Assembly (NCBI RefSeq): GCF_964019585.1
Contig: NZ_OZ026454.1
Span: 620,001-684,000, forward strand
DNA length: 64,000 nucleotides
Reading direction: 5' to 3'
Origin: Candidatus Mesenet endosymbiont of Agriotes lineatus
Lineage (GTDB): Bacteria; Pseudomonadota; Alphaproteobacteria; Rickettsiales; Anaplasmataceae
Part shown: positions 1 to 10,198 of the stretch, in pieces
Layout: the number at the start of each line of letters is the position of its first letter
Position numbering within the stretch: position 1 is the stretch's first letter
Notes under the pieces: model-generated
The model's input: only the letters and a program-made list of their open reading frames with translations
Databases searched by the model: none
What the model was told of the DNA's origin: nothing
Made by a program: the position numbers and the translations under genes

Positions 1-368
1 AACGCCTAGCAATGCACGTACAAAAAGTAGATAATGTTTATGATATAAAATGGGATACCTCTGGTATAACTTATGGAGATATATTTAGACAAAGGGAATA
101 TGAGTTTTCTAAATTAGCTTTAGATTATCATGATACTGAGGTGTTAAATCAGCAATTTTCAGATGCAGAGAAACTGTGTTTGTTTTTAATAAAAAATAAT
201 ATGCCACTAGCTGCGTATGATCAATGTGTTAAAGTTAGCCATTTACTTAACTTACTTGATGCTAGAGGTTATTTAGGAGTAAATGAACGTGCGGTATACA
301 TTGCACGCGTGCGTGAACTTGCAAGACATTGTTGTAAATTGTATATGGATAATTCAAATGCTTCCTAA
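1..368 (+). CDS. glyQ: Glycyl-tRNA synthetase alpha subunit, C-terminal part (cut by window start)
   Basis: This is the C-terminal end of the alpha chain of the bacterial alpha2-beta2 glycyl-tRNA synthetase, which charges tRNA-Gly in the cytoplasm. The reading frame is open from position 3, so the gene starts upstream of the window. Recognisable family segments are VDNVYDIKW, GITYGDIF, the helix AYDQCVKVSHLLNLLDARG and the closing arginine-rich helix YIARVRELARHCCKLY. The ATG at 12 is an internal methionine, not the start. The stop codon overlaps the start of glyS, so the two subunits are probably translationally coupled. Confidence is high for identity; the true start is outside the window. 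Confidence 0.93.
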   Translation, partial: RLAMHVQKVDNVYDIKWDTSGITYGDIFRQREYEFSKLALDYHDTEVLNQQFSDAEKLCLFLIKNNMPLAAYDQCVKVSHLLNLLDARGYLGVNERAVYIARVRELARHCCKLYMDNSNAS

Positions 369-2433
369 TCTATTATTTGAATGTATTATGGAGGAGATTC
401 CTCCAAAAATGCAAAATAATGCTGTAATTCAAATAAAAAACTATATAGATAGTGCTTTAAATAAAGGTAATATTAGATGCCAGTCTACTTACGTCTTTAT
501 AACTGCACGTCGCTTTGTAATACTAGTCAATAAACTAGATGCACAAAAATTAGACGAAGAAATTAAAGGCCCAAATATTAACGCATCAAAAAAAGCAATA
601 GAGGGTTTTCTTAGAAAAACAAAAAAAAACATAGATGAATTGTTAGTGCGTGAGATTAAGAATGAAAAGTTCTATTTTGCTTGCAATATCAATACTCAAA
701 TAAATTTAGAAGAGTTTTTTAAAAAAGTTTTAGAAGAGATGTTAAAAGGTTTTCCTTGGCCTAAATCAATGCGTTGGGGAAATGTGAAAGAGAGGTGGAT
801 AAGACCAATACAAAGCATGTTATGTATTTTAGATGATAAAGTAATACCTGTTATATTTGCAGATGTTGTAGCTTCTAATGTTACTTTTGGACACCGGTTT
901 CTCTCAACAAAGAAATTTAATGTAAGTAAAACAGATGATTATTTAAATTTCTTAGATGAAAATTATGTAATACTAGATCAAAATAAAAGAAAAGAATATA
1001 TACTCAAGCAAATCCGTAAATTTGAAATTGATAATAAATTACAGCTTGAAGCAAATGAAAAATTATTAGATGAGCTAAATGGTTTAGTAGAATACCCAAT
1101 TGTTCTATTTGGTAAAGTTGGTGATTTTGATTTACCTATAAAAGTAATATCAAGCGTAATATGTAGTCAACAGAAATACCTTATACTTAGCCGCTGTCAA
1201 GATAATGAGAAAAAGATATCTTATTTTGCAACCGTGGTGAGTGTTATAAATGATCAAGTGATACAGGGTTACGAAAAAGTATTATCAGCAAGGCTGACTG
1301 ACGCTCAATTTTTTGTAAATCAAGATAAAAAATATAATCTTGATTACTATAGCAATAAGTTAAACTTAATATCATTTCATGATCATTTGGGGAGTGTTGC
1401 AGAAAAGGTAAAGCGTATTACTGCGCTAGCTAAGTACATTGCAATATGGGTACCTCTTGCTTCTTTATTAAAAGTTGAATGGGCAGCAATGCTTGCAAAA
1501 GCAGATCTAGCAACATCTATGGTAAGGGAATTCCCAGAGTTGCAAGGAGTAATGGGTGGGTATTATGCCAGTTGTTTTAATGAAGACAAAGAAGTAATAG
1601 ATGCTATAACTAATCATTATTTGCCACTTGGTCCTAAACAGAATTGCCCTTCATCAGCCACAACAATTGCTATAGCTCTTGCGGACAAAGTGGATAATCT
1701 TATAGGGTTTGCCATAGCTGGAGAAAAGTTTTCTAGTTCTAGTGATCCTTTTGCACTGAGAAGGAACGCCATAGGTTTAATACGAATAATACTTGAAAAT
1801 AATTTAAATATATCGATTAATCTACTATTAGATAAATCAGCTTCATTATACCCTAAATCTCTATTTAGCAAAAAGTTTGAAGGGCAAAAATTAAGCAAAA
1901 AACAAGCAGTAGAAATTGTATTTAGGTATTGTTTGGAGCGCTTTAAAGTTATTCTAAAAGAAACAAATATTCCTAAGAATATCATTGAATCTATTCCTAT
2001 TGAGGGCAAAATAATTAATTTATTAAACATTAAGGAAAAAGCAATTATCCTTAATGACTATATTGAAACTGATAATGGAAAACGTATTTTAAGTACTTAT
2101 AAGAGAATTAGTAACATGCTTAGTAAGTCCCATGCAATTTATCAGCCAAAAAAACTAAACAAGCTGATGCTGTATAGCACGAAATCATTGATAGAAAGAG
2201 AAGAAATAGCTTTATTAAAACATATAAAATCCACTTACAAAAACATGAAATGCATAAAAGATAATTTTATTGTTACACTTGATGAGCTAGCAGGATTTCA
2301 TTCAATTGTAAACGATTTTATGGATAATATTCAAATTAACTGTGATTCTGAGAAGTTAAGAAGAAATAGAATAGACTTAATTATCGCTATACATCAAGTC
2401 TTTAATTTAGTAGCTGATTTTAGTAAAGTCTAA
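358..2433 (+). CDS. glyS: Glycyl-tRNA synthetase beta subunit
   Basis: This is the beta chain of tetrameric glycyl-tRNA synthetase, which binds tRNA and pairs with the GlyQ product encoded just upstream. I chose the ATG at 358, which overlaps the last codons of glyQ and begins MLPNLLFECIMEEIPPKMQ, matching the conserved GlyS N-terminus (LLxEIxxEEIPxxM). The frame is open upstream to 283, but that part overlaps glyQ and resembles nothing. From 358 the protein is 691 aa, the usual GlyS length. Other family hallmarks are FPKSMRW-like FPWPKSMRWG, the PFALRRNAIG segment and the KADLATSMVREFPELQG region. Overlap with glyQ implies one operon. Confidence 0.95.
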   Translation: MLPNLLFECIMEEIPPKMQNNAVIQIKNYIDSALNKGNIRCQSTYVFITARRFVILVNKLDAQKLDEEIKGPNINASKKAIEGFLRKTKKNIDELLVREIKNEKFYFACNINTQINLEEFFKKVLEEMLKGFPWPKSMRWGNVKERWIRPIQSMLCILDDKVIPVIFADVVASNVTFGHRFLSTKKFNVSKTDDYLNFLDENYVILDQNKRKEYILKQIRKFEIDNKLQLEANEKLLDELNGLVEYPIVLFGKVGDFDLPIKVISSVICSQQKYLILSRCQDNEKKISYFATVVSVINDQVIQGYEKVLSARLTDAQFFVNQDKKYNLDYYSNKLNLISFHDHLGSVAEKVKRITALAKYIAIWVPLASLLKVEWAAMLAKADLATSMVREFPELQGVMGGYYASCFNEDKEVIDAITNHYLPLGPKQNCPSSATTIAIALADKVDNLIGFAIAGEKFSSSSDPFALRRNAIGLIRIILENNLNISINLLLDKSASLYPKSLFSKKFEGQKLSKKQAVEIVFRYCLERFKVILKETNIPKNIIESIPIEGKIINLLNIKEKAIILNDYIETDNGKRILSTYKRISNMLSKSHAIYQPKKLNKLMLYSTKSLIEREEIALLKHIKSTYKNMKCIKDNFIVTLDELAGFHSIVNDFMDNIQINCDSEKLRRNRIDLIIAIHQVFNLVADFSKV

Positions 2434-2654
2434 AAACACTAAACCTAAGCGTTAAAAGCGTAAGTTATATCAAAAATGCCTAAGTTGGGTAATATCAGAA
2501 GATTATGATATTAATAAACTTCATGGACGCGATACTACCTACACTAAAATTTTTAAGGTGACGTATAAAGCACACCTGAGCTAGAAATCAAGATTAATAT
2601 ACCTACTGGTCTTGAAAATGTAAAACAGAAGCAAAATAAAGGTTGTTGTATACT

Positions 2655-3380
2655 TCAGTAAATTTTATGTAAAATTATAGTAAACAAAGCAGCGCTAAGT
2701 GAAGGAATAAAGGGGAATGTTTCCTTTTTATATGTAATTCTCCACATGATGGCAGTTGTGATACCAAATATGCCAGATAGCATCAAAAAAATTGGTATTG
2801 AGTTTGGTTCAATAAATAAACCACTGGTGAAGAAGAATTTTATATCTCCCCATCCTAGTGCTTCTTTATTTAGAGCAGCAGTAAGTAAAAACCTTAAAGT
2901 CATAGAGATAAAAAATAACATGAATGCTGACAATAGATATTGAAAAATGGAGTAATAACTGCTGTACATTAGGCCAATAAACAATAATACTATCTGCATT
3001 GAATTGGGAATGATGTAAAACTCTATGTCAATTAAGGCAGCAACTAGCAAACAAACGGCAAGTGTTATAATCAGCAGGAATTTATAGGATAAGGAGAATT
3101 TATAGTAAAGTAAAATAAATATCAGCCCTACAGTAAACTCCATTATTGGATAGATAATAGGTATTTTCGTTTTGCAATATCTGCAGGCCCCATGCAAGAA
3201 TAAATATGATATTAGGGGAAATAAATCAAAGGGTTTTAATTTCTGCTTACATGTAGGGCAAAATGAACGTGTTAGTATGATATCTATATTTCGTGGAAGA
3301 CGGTATACAACGCAGCATATAAAACTACCAAAACTAATTCCAAGTAAAAAAAATACTATATATTCTATACAGGCTACCAT
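2655..3380 (-). CDS. Type IV prepilin peptidase / leader peptidase (A24 family)
   Basis: This is an integral membrane aspartic protease of the A24 family (PilD/GspO/PulO), which cleaves and usually N-methylates type IV prepilin-like proteins. The 241 aa chain has the N-terminal zinc-type region with cysteine pairs at about C41/C44 and C66/C69, then several hydrophobic helices. The two catalytic aspartates are visible: ALIDIE near D118 and the GWGD motif near D179. The N-terminus GISFGSFxxxVVYRLP is typical of the family. It is encoded alone, convergent with glyS. Together with the secretin at 11380 it suggests remains of a type II/type IV pilus-like export system; no pilin-like gene was recognised here. 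Confidence 0.9.
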   Translation of the reverse strand: MVACIEYIVFFLLGISFGSFICCVVYRLPRNIDIILTRSFCPTCKQKLKPFDLFPLISYLFLHGACRYCKTKIPIIYPIMEFTVGLIFILLYYKFSLSYKFLLIITLAVCLLVAALIDIEFYIIPNSMQIVLLFIGLMYSSYYSIFQYLLSAFMLFFISMTLRFLLTAALNKEALGWGDIKFFFTSGLFIEPNSIPIFLMLSGIFGITTAIMWRITYKKETFPFIPSLSAALFTIILHKIY

Positions 3381-3494
3381 CTTCTCTTATTCAATTTACA
3401 TAAGTTATGTTACACAATATTTCATAATCTAAAAAAATGATTTAATTTTATGAGTGATCTTTTTAAAATAACATTGTTATAGAGAAAAATTGCT

Positions 3495-5291
3495 ATGGAT
3501 TATATAGAGCTAATAAAATCAAGGCTTTTACTTTCTAGTATCATTAGCAAAAAGGTTAAACTGACAAAAAAAGGAGCAAATTTTGTTGGCTTATGCCCGC
3601 TTCATCACGAAAGAACACCTTCTTTTACGATAAATGATAACAAGGGTTTTTATTACTGCTTTGGTTGTGGTGCAAGTGGTGATGTATTTGAGTTTGTTTG
3701 TAAAACAGAAGGTTTAAATTTTAAAGAGGCGGTAGAGTCATTAGCGCAGATGACAGGAGTACAGCTACCAGAAAAAAGATATAGCCAGGACGGCAGTAAA
3801 GATAACAATGTGACCAAAGTTTTTGATCTAGCTGCAGACTGGTTTATTCATAAACTGCATAACAATGAGTTGGCACTTGATTATTTAAGGCAGCGCAAAA
3901 TCTCTCTCGATATGATTAAAAAATTCAAAATAGGCTATGCACCAAACAATGGATTAAAAGAATATTTAAGTGCTCAAGGAATAAAAGATGAGGTCATGTT
4001 AGAAGTAGGGCTTATAAATAAAAACGGTGACTATTTTAGGAACAGAATAATGTTTCCTATCTGGAATATGACAGGAAAAATTATCGCCTTTGGTGGAAGA
4101 ATATTGGATGATAAGATGCAGCCTAAATATCTTAATTCCCCTGAAAGTATATTATTTAAAAAGAGAGGGAGTATCTATTCTATAAATTTTGCTTTAAATG
4201 AAATAAGAAAAAAACAACAAGTATTTATTGTTGAGGGGTATACAGATGTTATTGCATTATTTCAAGCTGGAATTACAAATGTAGTTGCACCACTTGGTAC
4301 TGCCATTTCCACTTGGCACATAGAAAGTTTATGGAATATAGCACAAGAAATATTTATATGCATGGATGGGGACAATGCTGGACATACCGCTGCTTTAAGA
4401 GTTGCAAGCCTTGCTTTACCCATTTTAGAACCTGGAAAACTTTTGAAATTTGTACCCCTCCCATCTGGTTATGATCCATACGACATATGCAACAGCTATA
4501 ACTATAATCCAAAAGAGATTCTTTCCTTACTTGAGAATAAAGCAAAACTACATTCTGAGTTTTTATGGGATTATGAGATAAACTCTAGTACTCTCATCAC
4601 AAGCTCATCTGCACCAGAGAAATATGCGATGCTTGAGAATAGACTGATGCATTACATAAATGATATAAAAAATAGCAGCGTAAAAAAGTACTATAAAAAC
4701 TTTTTCTATAACAAGATTCGTTTTTTGCAAACTAAGCAAGGGGTAAAAAGTACAAAAAATTTTAAAATGACAAAGGAGGAATGTCTATACGACAAAGTGC
4801 CAAGCTTAGTTGAGCAAGAGCAAAATCAAACAGCAATACTACGCATAGCAATTGAGTTTCCTGAAATGCTTGATGATCCTATTCTCTTCGAGCAATTTGC
4901 CGACTTTAATATGACAAACAAAGATGCTTATGAACTGCAACAACACATTATTGATATCAAAAGTAAAATTACCTATAAACTATCTAAAGAGGCTTTAATT
5001 GAAGAGGTAATGAAGTCAAAAGTAGTTAAAATTGCTCAATATATAATGGAAAAAACAAAGTTACTCCATAGTCAATTGAGTAATTATGAATCTGCTAAAG
5101 CTATTTGGTACAATATTATGTTGCTCAGAGAATTAAATATATTAAGGGAAGAGGCATTACAAGCTAGACTCAGTGGTAATCTTGGCTATCAAGATAGCCT
5201 TACAAGGCAAATAGAATCAATAGAGGCAAAGCAACGAGAAATACAGATGAATATGATTAAAAAATATAATCAATCTACAATACCCCTCTAA
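3495..5291 (+). CDS. dnaG: DNA primase
   Basis: DnaG makes RNA primers for chromosomal replication. The 598 aa product has the N-terminal zinc ribbon (C34, H37, C55, C58 in LCPLHHERTPSF and YYCFGCG), the catalytic core with YLNSPESILFKKRGS and the toprim metal-binding motifs FIVEGYTDVIAL and CMDGDNAG, and a C-terminal helicase-interacting part of lower conservation. The start ATG at 3495 gives MDYIELIKSRLLLSSIISK, matching the usual DnaG beginning; no strong Shine-Dalgarno sequence precedes it. The gene is divergent from the prepilin peptidase gene and appears to be transcribed alone. Confidence 0.96.
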   Translation: MDYIELIKSRLLLSSIISKKVKLTKKGANFVGLCPLHHERTPSFTINDNKGFYYCFGCGASGDVFEFVCKTEGLNFKEAVESLAQMTGVQLPEKRYSQDGSKDNNVTKVFDLAADWFIHKLHNNELALDYLRQRKISLDMIKKFKIGYAPNNGLKEYLSAQGIKDEVMLEVGLINKNGDYFRNRIMFPIWNMTGKIIAFGGRILDDKMQPKYLNSPESILFKKRGSIYSINFALNEIRKKQQVFIVEGYTDVIALFQAGITNVVAPLGTAISTWHIESLWNIAQEIFICMDGDNAGHTAALRVASLALPILEPGKLLKFVPLPSGYDPYDICNSYNYNPKEILSLLENKAKLHSEFLWDYEINSSTLITSSSAPEKYAMLENRLMHYINDIKNSSVKKYYKNFFYNKIRFLQTKQGVKSTKNFKMTKEECLYDKVPSLVEQEQNQTAILRIAIEFPEMLDDPILFEQFADFNMTNKDAYELQQHIIDIKSKITYKLSKEALIEEVMKSKVVKIAQYIMEKTKLLHSQLSNYESAKAIWYNIMLLRELNILREEALQARLSGNLGYQDSLTRQIESIEAKQREIQMNMIKKYNQSTIPL

Positions 5292-5462
5292 ACCTTTACT
5301 TTCTAACAAATTTTAGTAGTTTAAATCTTCTTTTATTGAATAGTTATAACGTAAAACAGAGCAAAAGGAGACAACAAACCCCATGGTAGCACTACTAATG
5401 TAGTATAGCTTATTATATAGCAGATGTTGTGGTACTTTCCTATTGACTTTATATGTCTTATA

Positions 5463-6899
5463 TTAAGATTGTAATTCTTTTTTAAGTATTAGATTGACAA
5501 GTTCTGGATTTGCTTTGCCTTTTGTCTCTTTCATAATCTCACCAACAAAAAAGCCAAGCAGCTTTTCCTTACCGCTTTTATATTCTAGCACTTTATCTTT
5601 ATGGGATTTTAGTATATTACTAACGATTAGTGTTATTGTATTTTCATCTGCAATTTGTTTTAAGCCTTGTTCCTCAATGATTGAAGCTGCAGACTTACCA
5701 AATTCAAACATAAAATCAAACACTTGTTTAGCAATTTTACTTGAAATGGTGTTGTTAGCAATAAAGTCTAAAAGATTAGAGAGATTGTGTGCCTTAACTG
5801 GAGACTGCGTTATACTAATCCCAGATTTGTTAAGACGACCAAACAGCTCAACTGTAAGCCAAGTTACAGCAGTTTTAGGGTTGTGCTTCTTTATTAATTC
5901 TTCAAAGTAATCTGCTACCTCTTTGTCAGAGGTAATCACTTCTGCATCGTACTCACTAACACCTAATTTTTCAATATAACGTTTTTTCTTATCATTAGGA
6001 AACTCAGGTAAGGTCAGCATGATAGAATCGACAGTCTTTTGAGTAATTGTAACTGGTAGTAAATCAGGTTCAGGAAAATAGCGATAATCAAGAGCATTTT
6101 CTTTACTGCGCATGACTTTTGTTTTACCCAAGCTGGTATCAAATAACATAGTATCTTGATTTATCTTTTCTCCATTCTCTAAGATTTTAATTTGTCTGTG
6201 CGCTTCATACTCAATTGCTTGCATAACATAACGTATTGAGTTTAGATTCTTTATTTCACAACGTATGCCAAATTCCTCGCTACCTAAAGGACGAACAGAA
6301 ACGTTTGCATCGCAGCGTAACGACCCTTTTTCCATATCACCATCACAGGTGCCAGCGTAACGCAAAATCAATCTTAATTTTTTTATATACTCCGCAGCTT
6401 CTTTAGGAGATCTAATATCCGGCTGAGAGACTATTTCCATAAGTGCAACACCAGCACGATTTAAATCTATATATGTTTTATCTTCATGAATGCTTTTTCC
6501 CGCATCTTGCTCTAAGTGAATCCTCGCAATTCTAATCTCTTTATTACTTTCAGTTAAAAATATTTTACCATTTTTAACTATTGGCTCATAAAATTGAGTT
6601 ATCTGATACCCTTGTGGCAGATCAGGATAAAAATAGTTTTTCCTATCAAAAAAAGAGTTTAAATTTATTTCTCCAGATAAAGCAAGACCACTACGAATAG
6701 CCTGTTCTACGCAGTAATAATTAAGCACTGGCATAGTTCCTGGCATTGCAGCATCTATCAGTGAAACTTGAGAGTTAGGTTCTGCCCCAAATCCAGTTGA
6801 TGAGCTAGAAAATAATTTAGCATTTGAAGAGACTTGAGCATGTACTTCAAGCCCAATAACCATCTCCCATTTACAATCTTTTCCCTCAATAATTCCCAT
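5463..6899 (-). CDS. gatB: Aspartyl/glutamyl-tRNA(Asn/Gln) amidotransferase subunit B
   Basis: GatB is the kinase/transamidase partner subunit of the GatCAB complex. It converts mischarged Glu-tRNA-Gln (and Asp-tRNA-Asn) to the amidated form, and is required in bacteria without GlnRS. The 478 aa protein shows the family start [21 protein letters not shown], the segment [43 protein letters not shown] and [10 protein letters not shown]. The C-terminal tail domain ends with [20 protein letters not shown], the conserved GatB/YqeY helix. Length and motifs are complete. It is convergent with dnaG and separated from it by about 170 bp. Confidence 0.96.
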   Translation of the reverse strand: MGIIEGKDCKWEMVIGLEVHAQVSSNAKLFSSSSTGFGAEPNSQVSLIDAAMPGTMPVLNYYCVEQAIRSGLALSGEINLNSFFDRKNYFYPDLPQGYQITQFYEPIVKNGKIFLTESNKEIRIARIHLEQDAGKSIHEDKTYIDLNRAGVALMEIVSQPDIRSPKEAAEYIKKLRLILRYAGTCDGDMEKGSLRCDANVSVRPLGSEEFGIRCEIKNLNSIRYVMQAIEYEAHRQIKILENGEKINQDTMLFDTSLGKTKVMRSKENALDYRYFPEPDLLPVTITQKTVDSIMLTLPEFPNDKKKRYIEKLGVSEYDAEVITSDKEVADYFEELIKKHNPKTAVTWLTVELFGRLNKSGISITQSPVKAHNLSNLLDFIANNTISSKIAKQVFDFMFEFGKSAASIIEEQGLKQIADENTITLIVSNILKSHKDKVLEYKSGKEKLLGFFVGEIMKETKGKANPELVNLILKKELQS

Positions 6900-7261
6900 G
6901 AATAATTAAAAAACAAGTAAGTTACTTATGATAAATCAAATTTTGATAAATAAAACATCCTTTTTTGAATTTATGACAGTTTTGGTAGAAATATTGATAC
7001 TTTTTTGTTAAAGAGATTGACCATTTTAAACACCTAACTCACATCATTAGTGCTTGGAATACAAAAAAAACCTAGCCTTGAGGAGAAGGAGAGGTTGTAA
7101 TAGTAGCATATGCAACAGTGCATATTCTAAACCATGGAAATTAGATCTAAATTGTCTCAAGCAAAATAGCTATTGAATCATATTTTTTATACCAATCTTG
7201 ATTTGCTAGAATTAACCTACTACTATCAAATTAGTTATATTAATTACTGGGGGATATACGT
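6900..7261. other. Intergenic stretch between gatB and the inverted-repeat gene
   Basis: About 360 bases of AT-rich sequence with no coding potential that I can support. The last ~110 bases (from about 7150) are partly similar to the region upstream of the mirror-image gene copy ending at 11144, so they belong to the inverted repeat described separately. Confidence 0.5.
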
Positions 7262-8201
7262 GTGCACATTAACACCTCTGAAGAGAATAGCAAAAAGCTT
7301 TTATCTCTTACTAAATACCTTGCAGATCATGGTCAAAATTATTTAACACACTCTGACAAATCAAGTGCTGCAAAAAAAATTAGTTAGCGCCTTCTTACTT
7401 GTCCCTGTCATTATTCCTACTGGGCTGACCATTTCATTATACGCTTGCACCTATTTTTTTATAAATGCTGTAAGTTCTAAGCCTGATGACTCAAAGCTAT
7501 CCAAACTGATAAAAGGTCTATTAAAGCTACCAATATATGTTGCTGCTACTGTAATTTTAATTCCATGTATTATATTAAATTTAGTGATTTCTTTAATACC
7601 ATTTTTCATTTTCTTAGCTATTAATAAAAATATCGCAAATGATAAGAAAAATAGTGTAATAGAAGCAGATAGTGATGGTAAATATAATAAGCTTATTGAA
7701 GAAGAATCTGCAAAATTAATTCACGGTGAGCATGATCAATCAACAGAAGAACACGAAGATAACCAAGCATTAATAAATAATCATGAGCATTCACAAGTTG
7801 TACAAGTAATATCTCGAAATACAGGTAGTGAGGAAAATGTGGATCAAACTACTGTAATAAGTGGGATAAATGATCAAAATGTAAAAGATGGTAAAGCAAT
7901 AGTACGAGTTATTGGCAATGACAAAAGTGTTATCATGAAAGGCATTATTACAGGGAATATGCATAGTCGTTCGGAAGCTACTGCATCAGCATTTGATTTT
8001 GGATGCCAGATTGTTCCAGATGGTTTGGATTTTCAACTTGGTTATAAAATGCGTACTGGGGTTACTCAAGTAGAAGCAACCGGAAAATTAATGCAAGATG
8101 AGCAAGTACGAACCATGTTATCTGGTAATGCTGGGATATTATTGGTAAAACAGTGTAATTCTAATCGCGCATCAATAGAAGAAGTTTAAAATATGAATTG
8201 A
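7150..8201. repeat. Inverted repeat, left arm (flanks recJ)
   Basis: About 1 kb that recurs in inverted orientation at about 10199-11195. It contains one complete gene copy plus part of its leader (shared CTATTGAAT and GGGGG-containing leader). The match ends abruptly just after the stop codon (shared AAAATATGAAT, then unrelated sequence). recJ lies between the arms. Confidence 0.85.
7262..8189 (+). pseudogene. Two-helix membrane protein, copy A, frameshifted
   Basis: This is an unrecognised protein, present twice as an inverted repeat around recJ. Reading starts at GTG 7262 after a GGGGG ribosome-binding site and runs 41 codons to a stop at 7387. Compared with the mirror copy, one extra T at about 7380, just after a run of eight A, shifts the frame. 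The remainder (VSAFLLVPVIIPTGL onward) continues in another frame to 8189. The repaired protein would be about 308 aa: a short N-terminal part, two hydrophobic segments (one in SAFLLVPVIIPTGLTISLY, one in AATVILIPCIILNLVIS), a charged linker, then a soluble C-terminal domain. The downstream frame is 274 aa if it restarts at GTG 7365. No function can be assigned. Confidence 0.75.
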
Positions 8202-8367
8202 AGTTCTATATGGAAGATTTTAGGTTATAATCTGTCAACTTTTATATTATTACGAATGAAGTAATATAGAAATATATCAATACAATAAGAATTCACAGTG
8301 GTGATTAATTTTCAATTGATTAAACTATCTTCTTGTAGAAGATGGTTGTTGGGTTTATATGTAAGTT

Positions 8368-10113
8368 ATGTTATCAAACTTAGATATAAAACAAAAACGT
8401 AGCGCAAAAAATGCATTGTGGGAAGTGCATGAGGTAAGCACACGCGATACCACAGCGCTGGTGCAAAAGTTTAACCTACCTGAAATCTTAGCTAGAGTTA
8501 TGGCTGCACGTGGCATAACTCTAGGTGCAGCCCATGATTTCCTCCATCCATTTCTTAGATCATCTCTGCCTGATCCATTTCACCTACTGGATATGAATAA
8601 AGCAATAAATAGAATTGAAACTGCAATATATAATAATGAAAACATTGTTATATTTGGTGACTATGACGTTGATGGAGCAACTTCATCTGCTCTAATAAAA
8701 AGATATCTAGCGGCAGTAGGTGTAGATACTATAATTTATATTCCTGACCGTATTGAGGAAGGATATGGTCCAAATATCGATGCTTTGCTAAAATTAAGAA
8801 AAAATGGTACACACCTCTGTATTACTGTTGATTGCGGCACAGTTGCTCATGAGCCAATTGTTGCTGCTAAAAACGCAGGACTTGATATTATAGTTATCGA
8901 TCATCACCTAAGTACTGAAAAATTACCGGATGCTGTAGCGGTTATAAATCCCAATCGCATTGATGAGGATTCTCCATACAATTATCTTGCTGCAGTTGGA
9001 GTTGCTTTTTTATTCATTGTAGCTCTCAATAAAACATTACGTAATAAAGGCTTCTTTTCTAAGATTGCAGAACCAGATTTAATGCAACTGCTGGATTTAG
9101 TTGCGCTTGGTACAGTTTGCGATGTAATGCCAATTATAGGGCTAAACAGAGCTCTGGTTCATCAAGGTCTTAAGATAATGTCTATGAGAAAAAATATGGG
9201 ACTACGCACGTTGTCTGATGTTTTGGAAATTACCGAGCGACCAAGTGCTTACCAGCTAGGATTTATAATTGGTCCACATATCAATGCCGGTGGCAGAATA
9301 GGGCAGTCGTATCTTGGAGCACATCTTTTATCAACGGACAATAGTAATGAAGCTTATGACTTATCTCTAAAACTTAAAATTTTGAATGAAGAGAGAAAGA
9401 CGTTAGAGAATGAAGCTACGAAAGAAGCATTAATACAGGCTGAGGCACTCGTAAATTCTGGGGCAAATTTTATAATGGTAACTGGTAATTGGCATATAGG
9501 CATAATAGGAATTATAGCTGGAAGACTTAAGGATCAATTTTACCTGCCAACTATAGTAATATCTATGAGTCATGAAATGGGTAAAGCAAGCGCAAGGTCA
9601 ATTTCTGGAGTTGACATAGGTGCAGCTATATTTTCAGCAAAACTTGAAGATTTAATTACCGAAGGTGGTGGCCACCACATGGCAGGTGGTTTTTCAGTAA
9701 AAAAAGATAAAATCGATAAGCTGCATAATTTTTTCCAAAGTAAGTTTGTAAATTCTACAGGCAATAAAACTATAAAAGCAGATGGAGTAATAACAGTCAG
9801 CTCAATAAACATCACACTATGGAAGCAATTGCAATGCTTAGAGCCATTTGGCCCCGGTAATCCAGAACCACGTTTCATTATTCCAGGGGCAAAAATAGTA
9901 AAACCAGAAATTATAGGAGAAAATCATATAAGATGTTTTATTGCAGACGCCGATAAGACTATTAGGGCTATAGCTTTTCGTGCTGTGGGAACAGAACTTG
10001 AAAAAGCCTTAATGCAAAATAGCTTGGCGACTATCATTGGTAAGATTTCTGTCAATTACTGGCGTGGTAATGAAAATGTCCAATTTCTCATTGAAGATGC
10101 TTTAAATAATTAA
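8368..10113 (+). CDS. recJ: Single-stranded-DNA-specific 5'-3' exonuclease RecJ
   Basis: RecJ degrades single-stranded DNA 5' to 3' in RecF-pathway recombination, mismatch repair and base-excision repair. The 581 aa product belongs to the DHH phosphoesterase superfamily. Metal-binding motifs are visible in order: VIFGDYDVDGATSSA, CITVDCGT and IIVIDHHLS (the DHH motif). The DHHA1 domain follows with GPHINAGGRIGQS, and GGGHHMAGGFSV supplies the conserved GGGH motif. A C-terminal OB-like domain contains LEPFGPGNPEPRF. It lies between two inverted copies of an unrelated membrane-protein gene, so the segment could invert by recombination between them. Confidence 0.96.
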   Translation: MLSNLDIKQKRSAKNALWEVHEVSTRDTTALVQKFNLPEILARVMAARGITLGAAHDFLHPFLRSSLPDPFHLLDMNKAINRIETAIYNNENIVIFGDYDVDGATSSALIKRYLAAVGVDTIIYIPDRIEEGYGPNIDALLKLRKNGTHLCITVDCGTVAHEPIVAAKNAGLDIIVIDHHLSTEKLPDAVAVINPNRIDEDSPYNYLAAVGVAFLFIVALNKTLRNKGFFSKIAEPDLMQLLDLVALGTVCDVMPIIGLNRALVHQGLKIMSMRKNMGLRTLSDVLEITERPSAYQLGFIIGPHINAGGRIGQSYLGAHLLSTDNSNEAYDLSLKLKILNEERKTLENEATKEALIQAEALVNSGANFIMVTGNWHIGIIGIIAGRLKDQFYLPTIVISMSHEMGKASARSISGVDIGAAIFSAKLEDLITEGGGHHMAGGFSVKKDKIDKLHNFFQSKFVNSTGNKTIKADGVITVSSINITLWKQLQCLEPFGPGNPEPRFIIPGAKIVKPEIIGENHIRCFIADADKTIRAIAFRAVGTELEKALMQNSLATIIGKISVNYWRGNENVQFLIEDALNN

Positions 10114-10119
10114 AGCATC
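10096..10119 (+). terminator. Hairpin at the end of recJ
   Basis: Perfect inverted repeat: GATGCTTTAA (10096-10105), loop ATAA, TTAAAGCATC (10110-10119). It overlaps the recJ stop codon. No T-run follows, so function as an intrinsic terminator is uncertain. Confidence 0.4.
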
Positions 10120-10198
10120 ACTACAAAGTTATTTCCTTGTATTATATAAATAGACTCACTTTTTCGGCAAATTATAGAATTTAAAATTTATGTTGTAC

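Noticed and set aside
283-357. Upstream extension of glyS
   Set aside because: It overlaps glyQ coding sequence and does not resemble GlyS; ATG 358 matches the family start.
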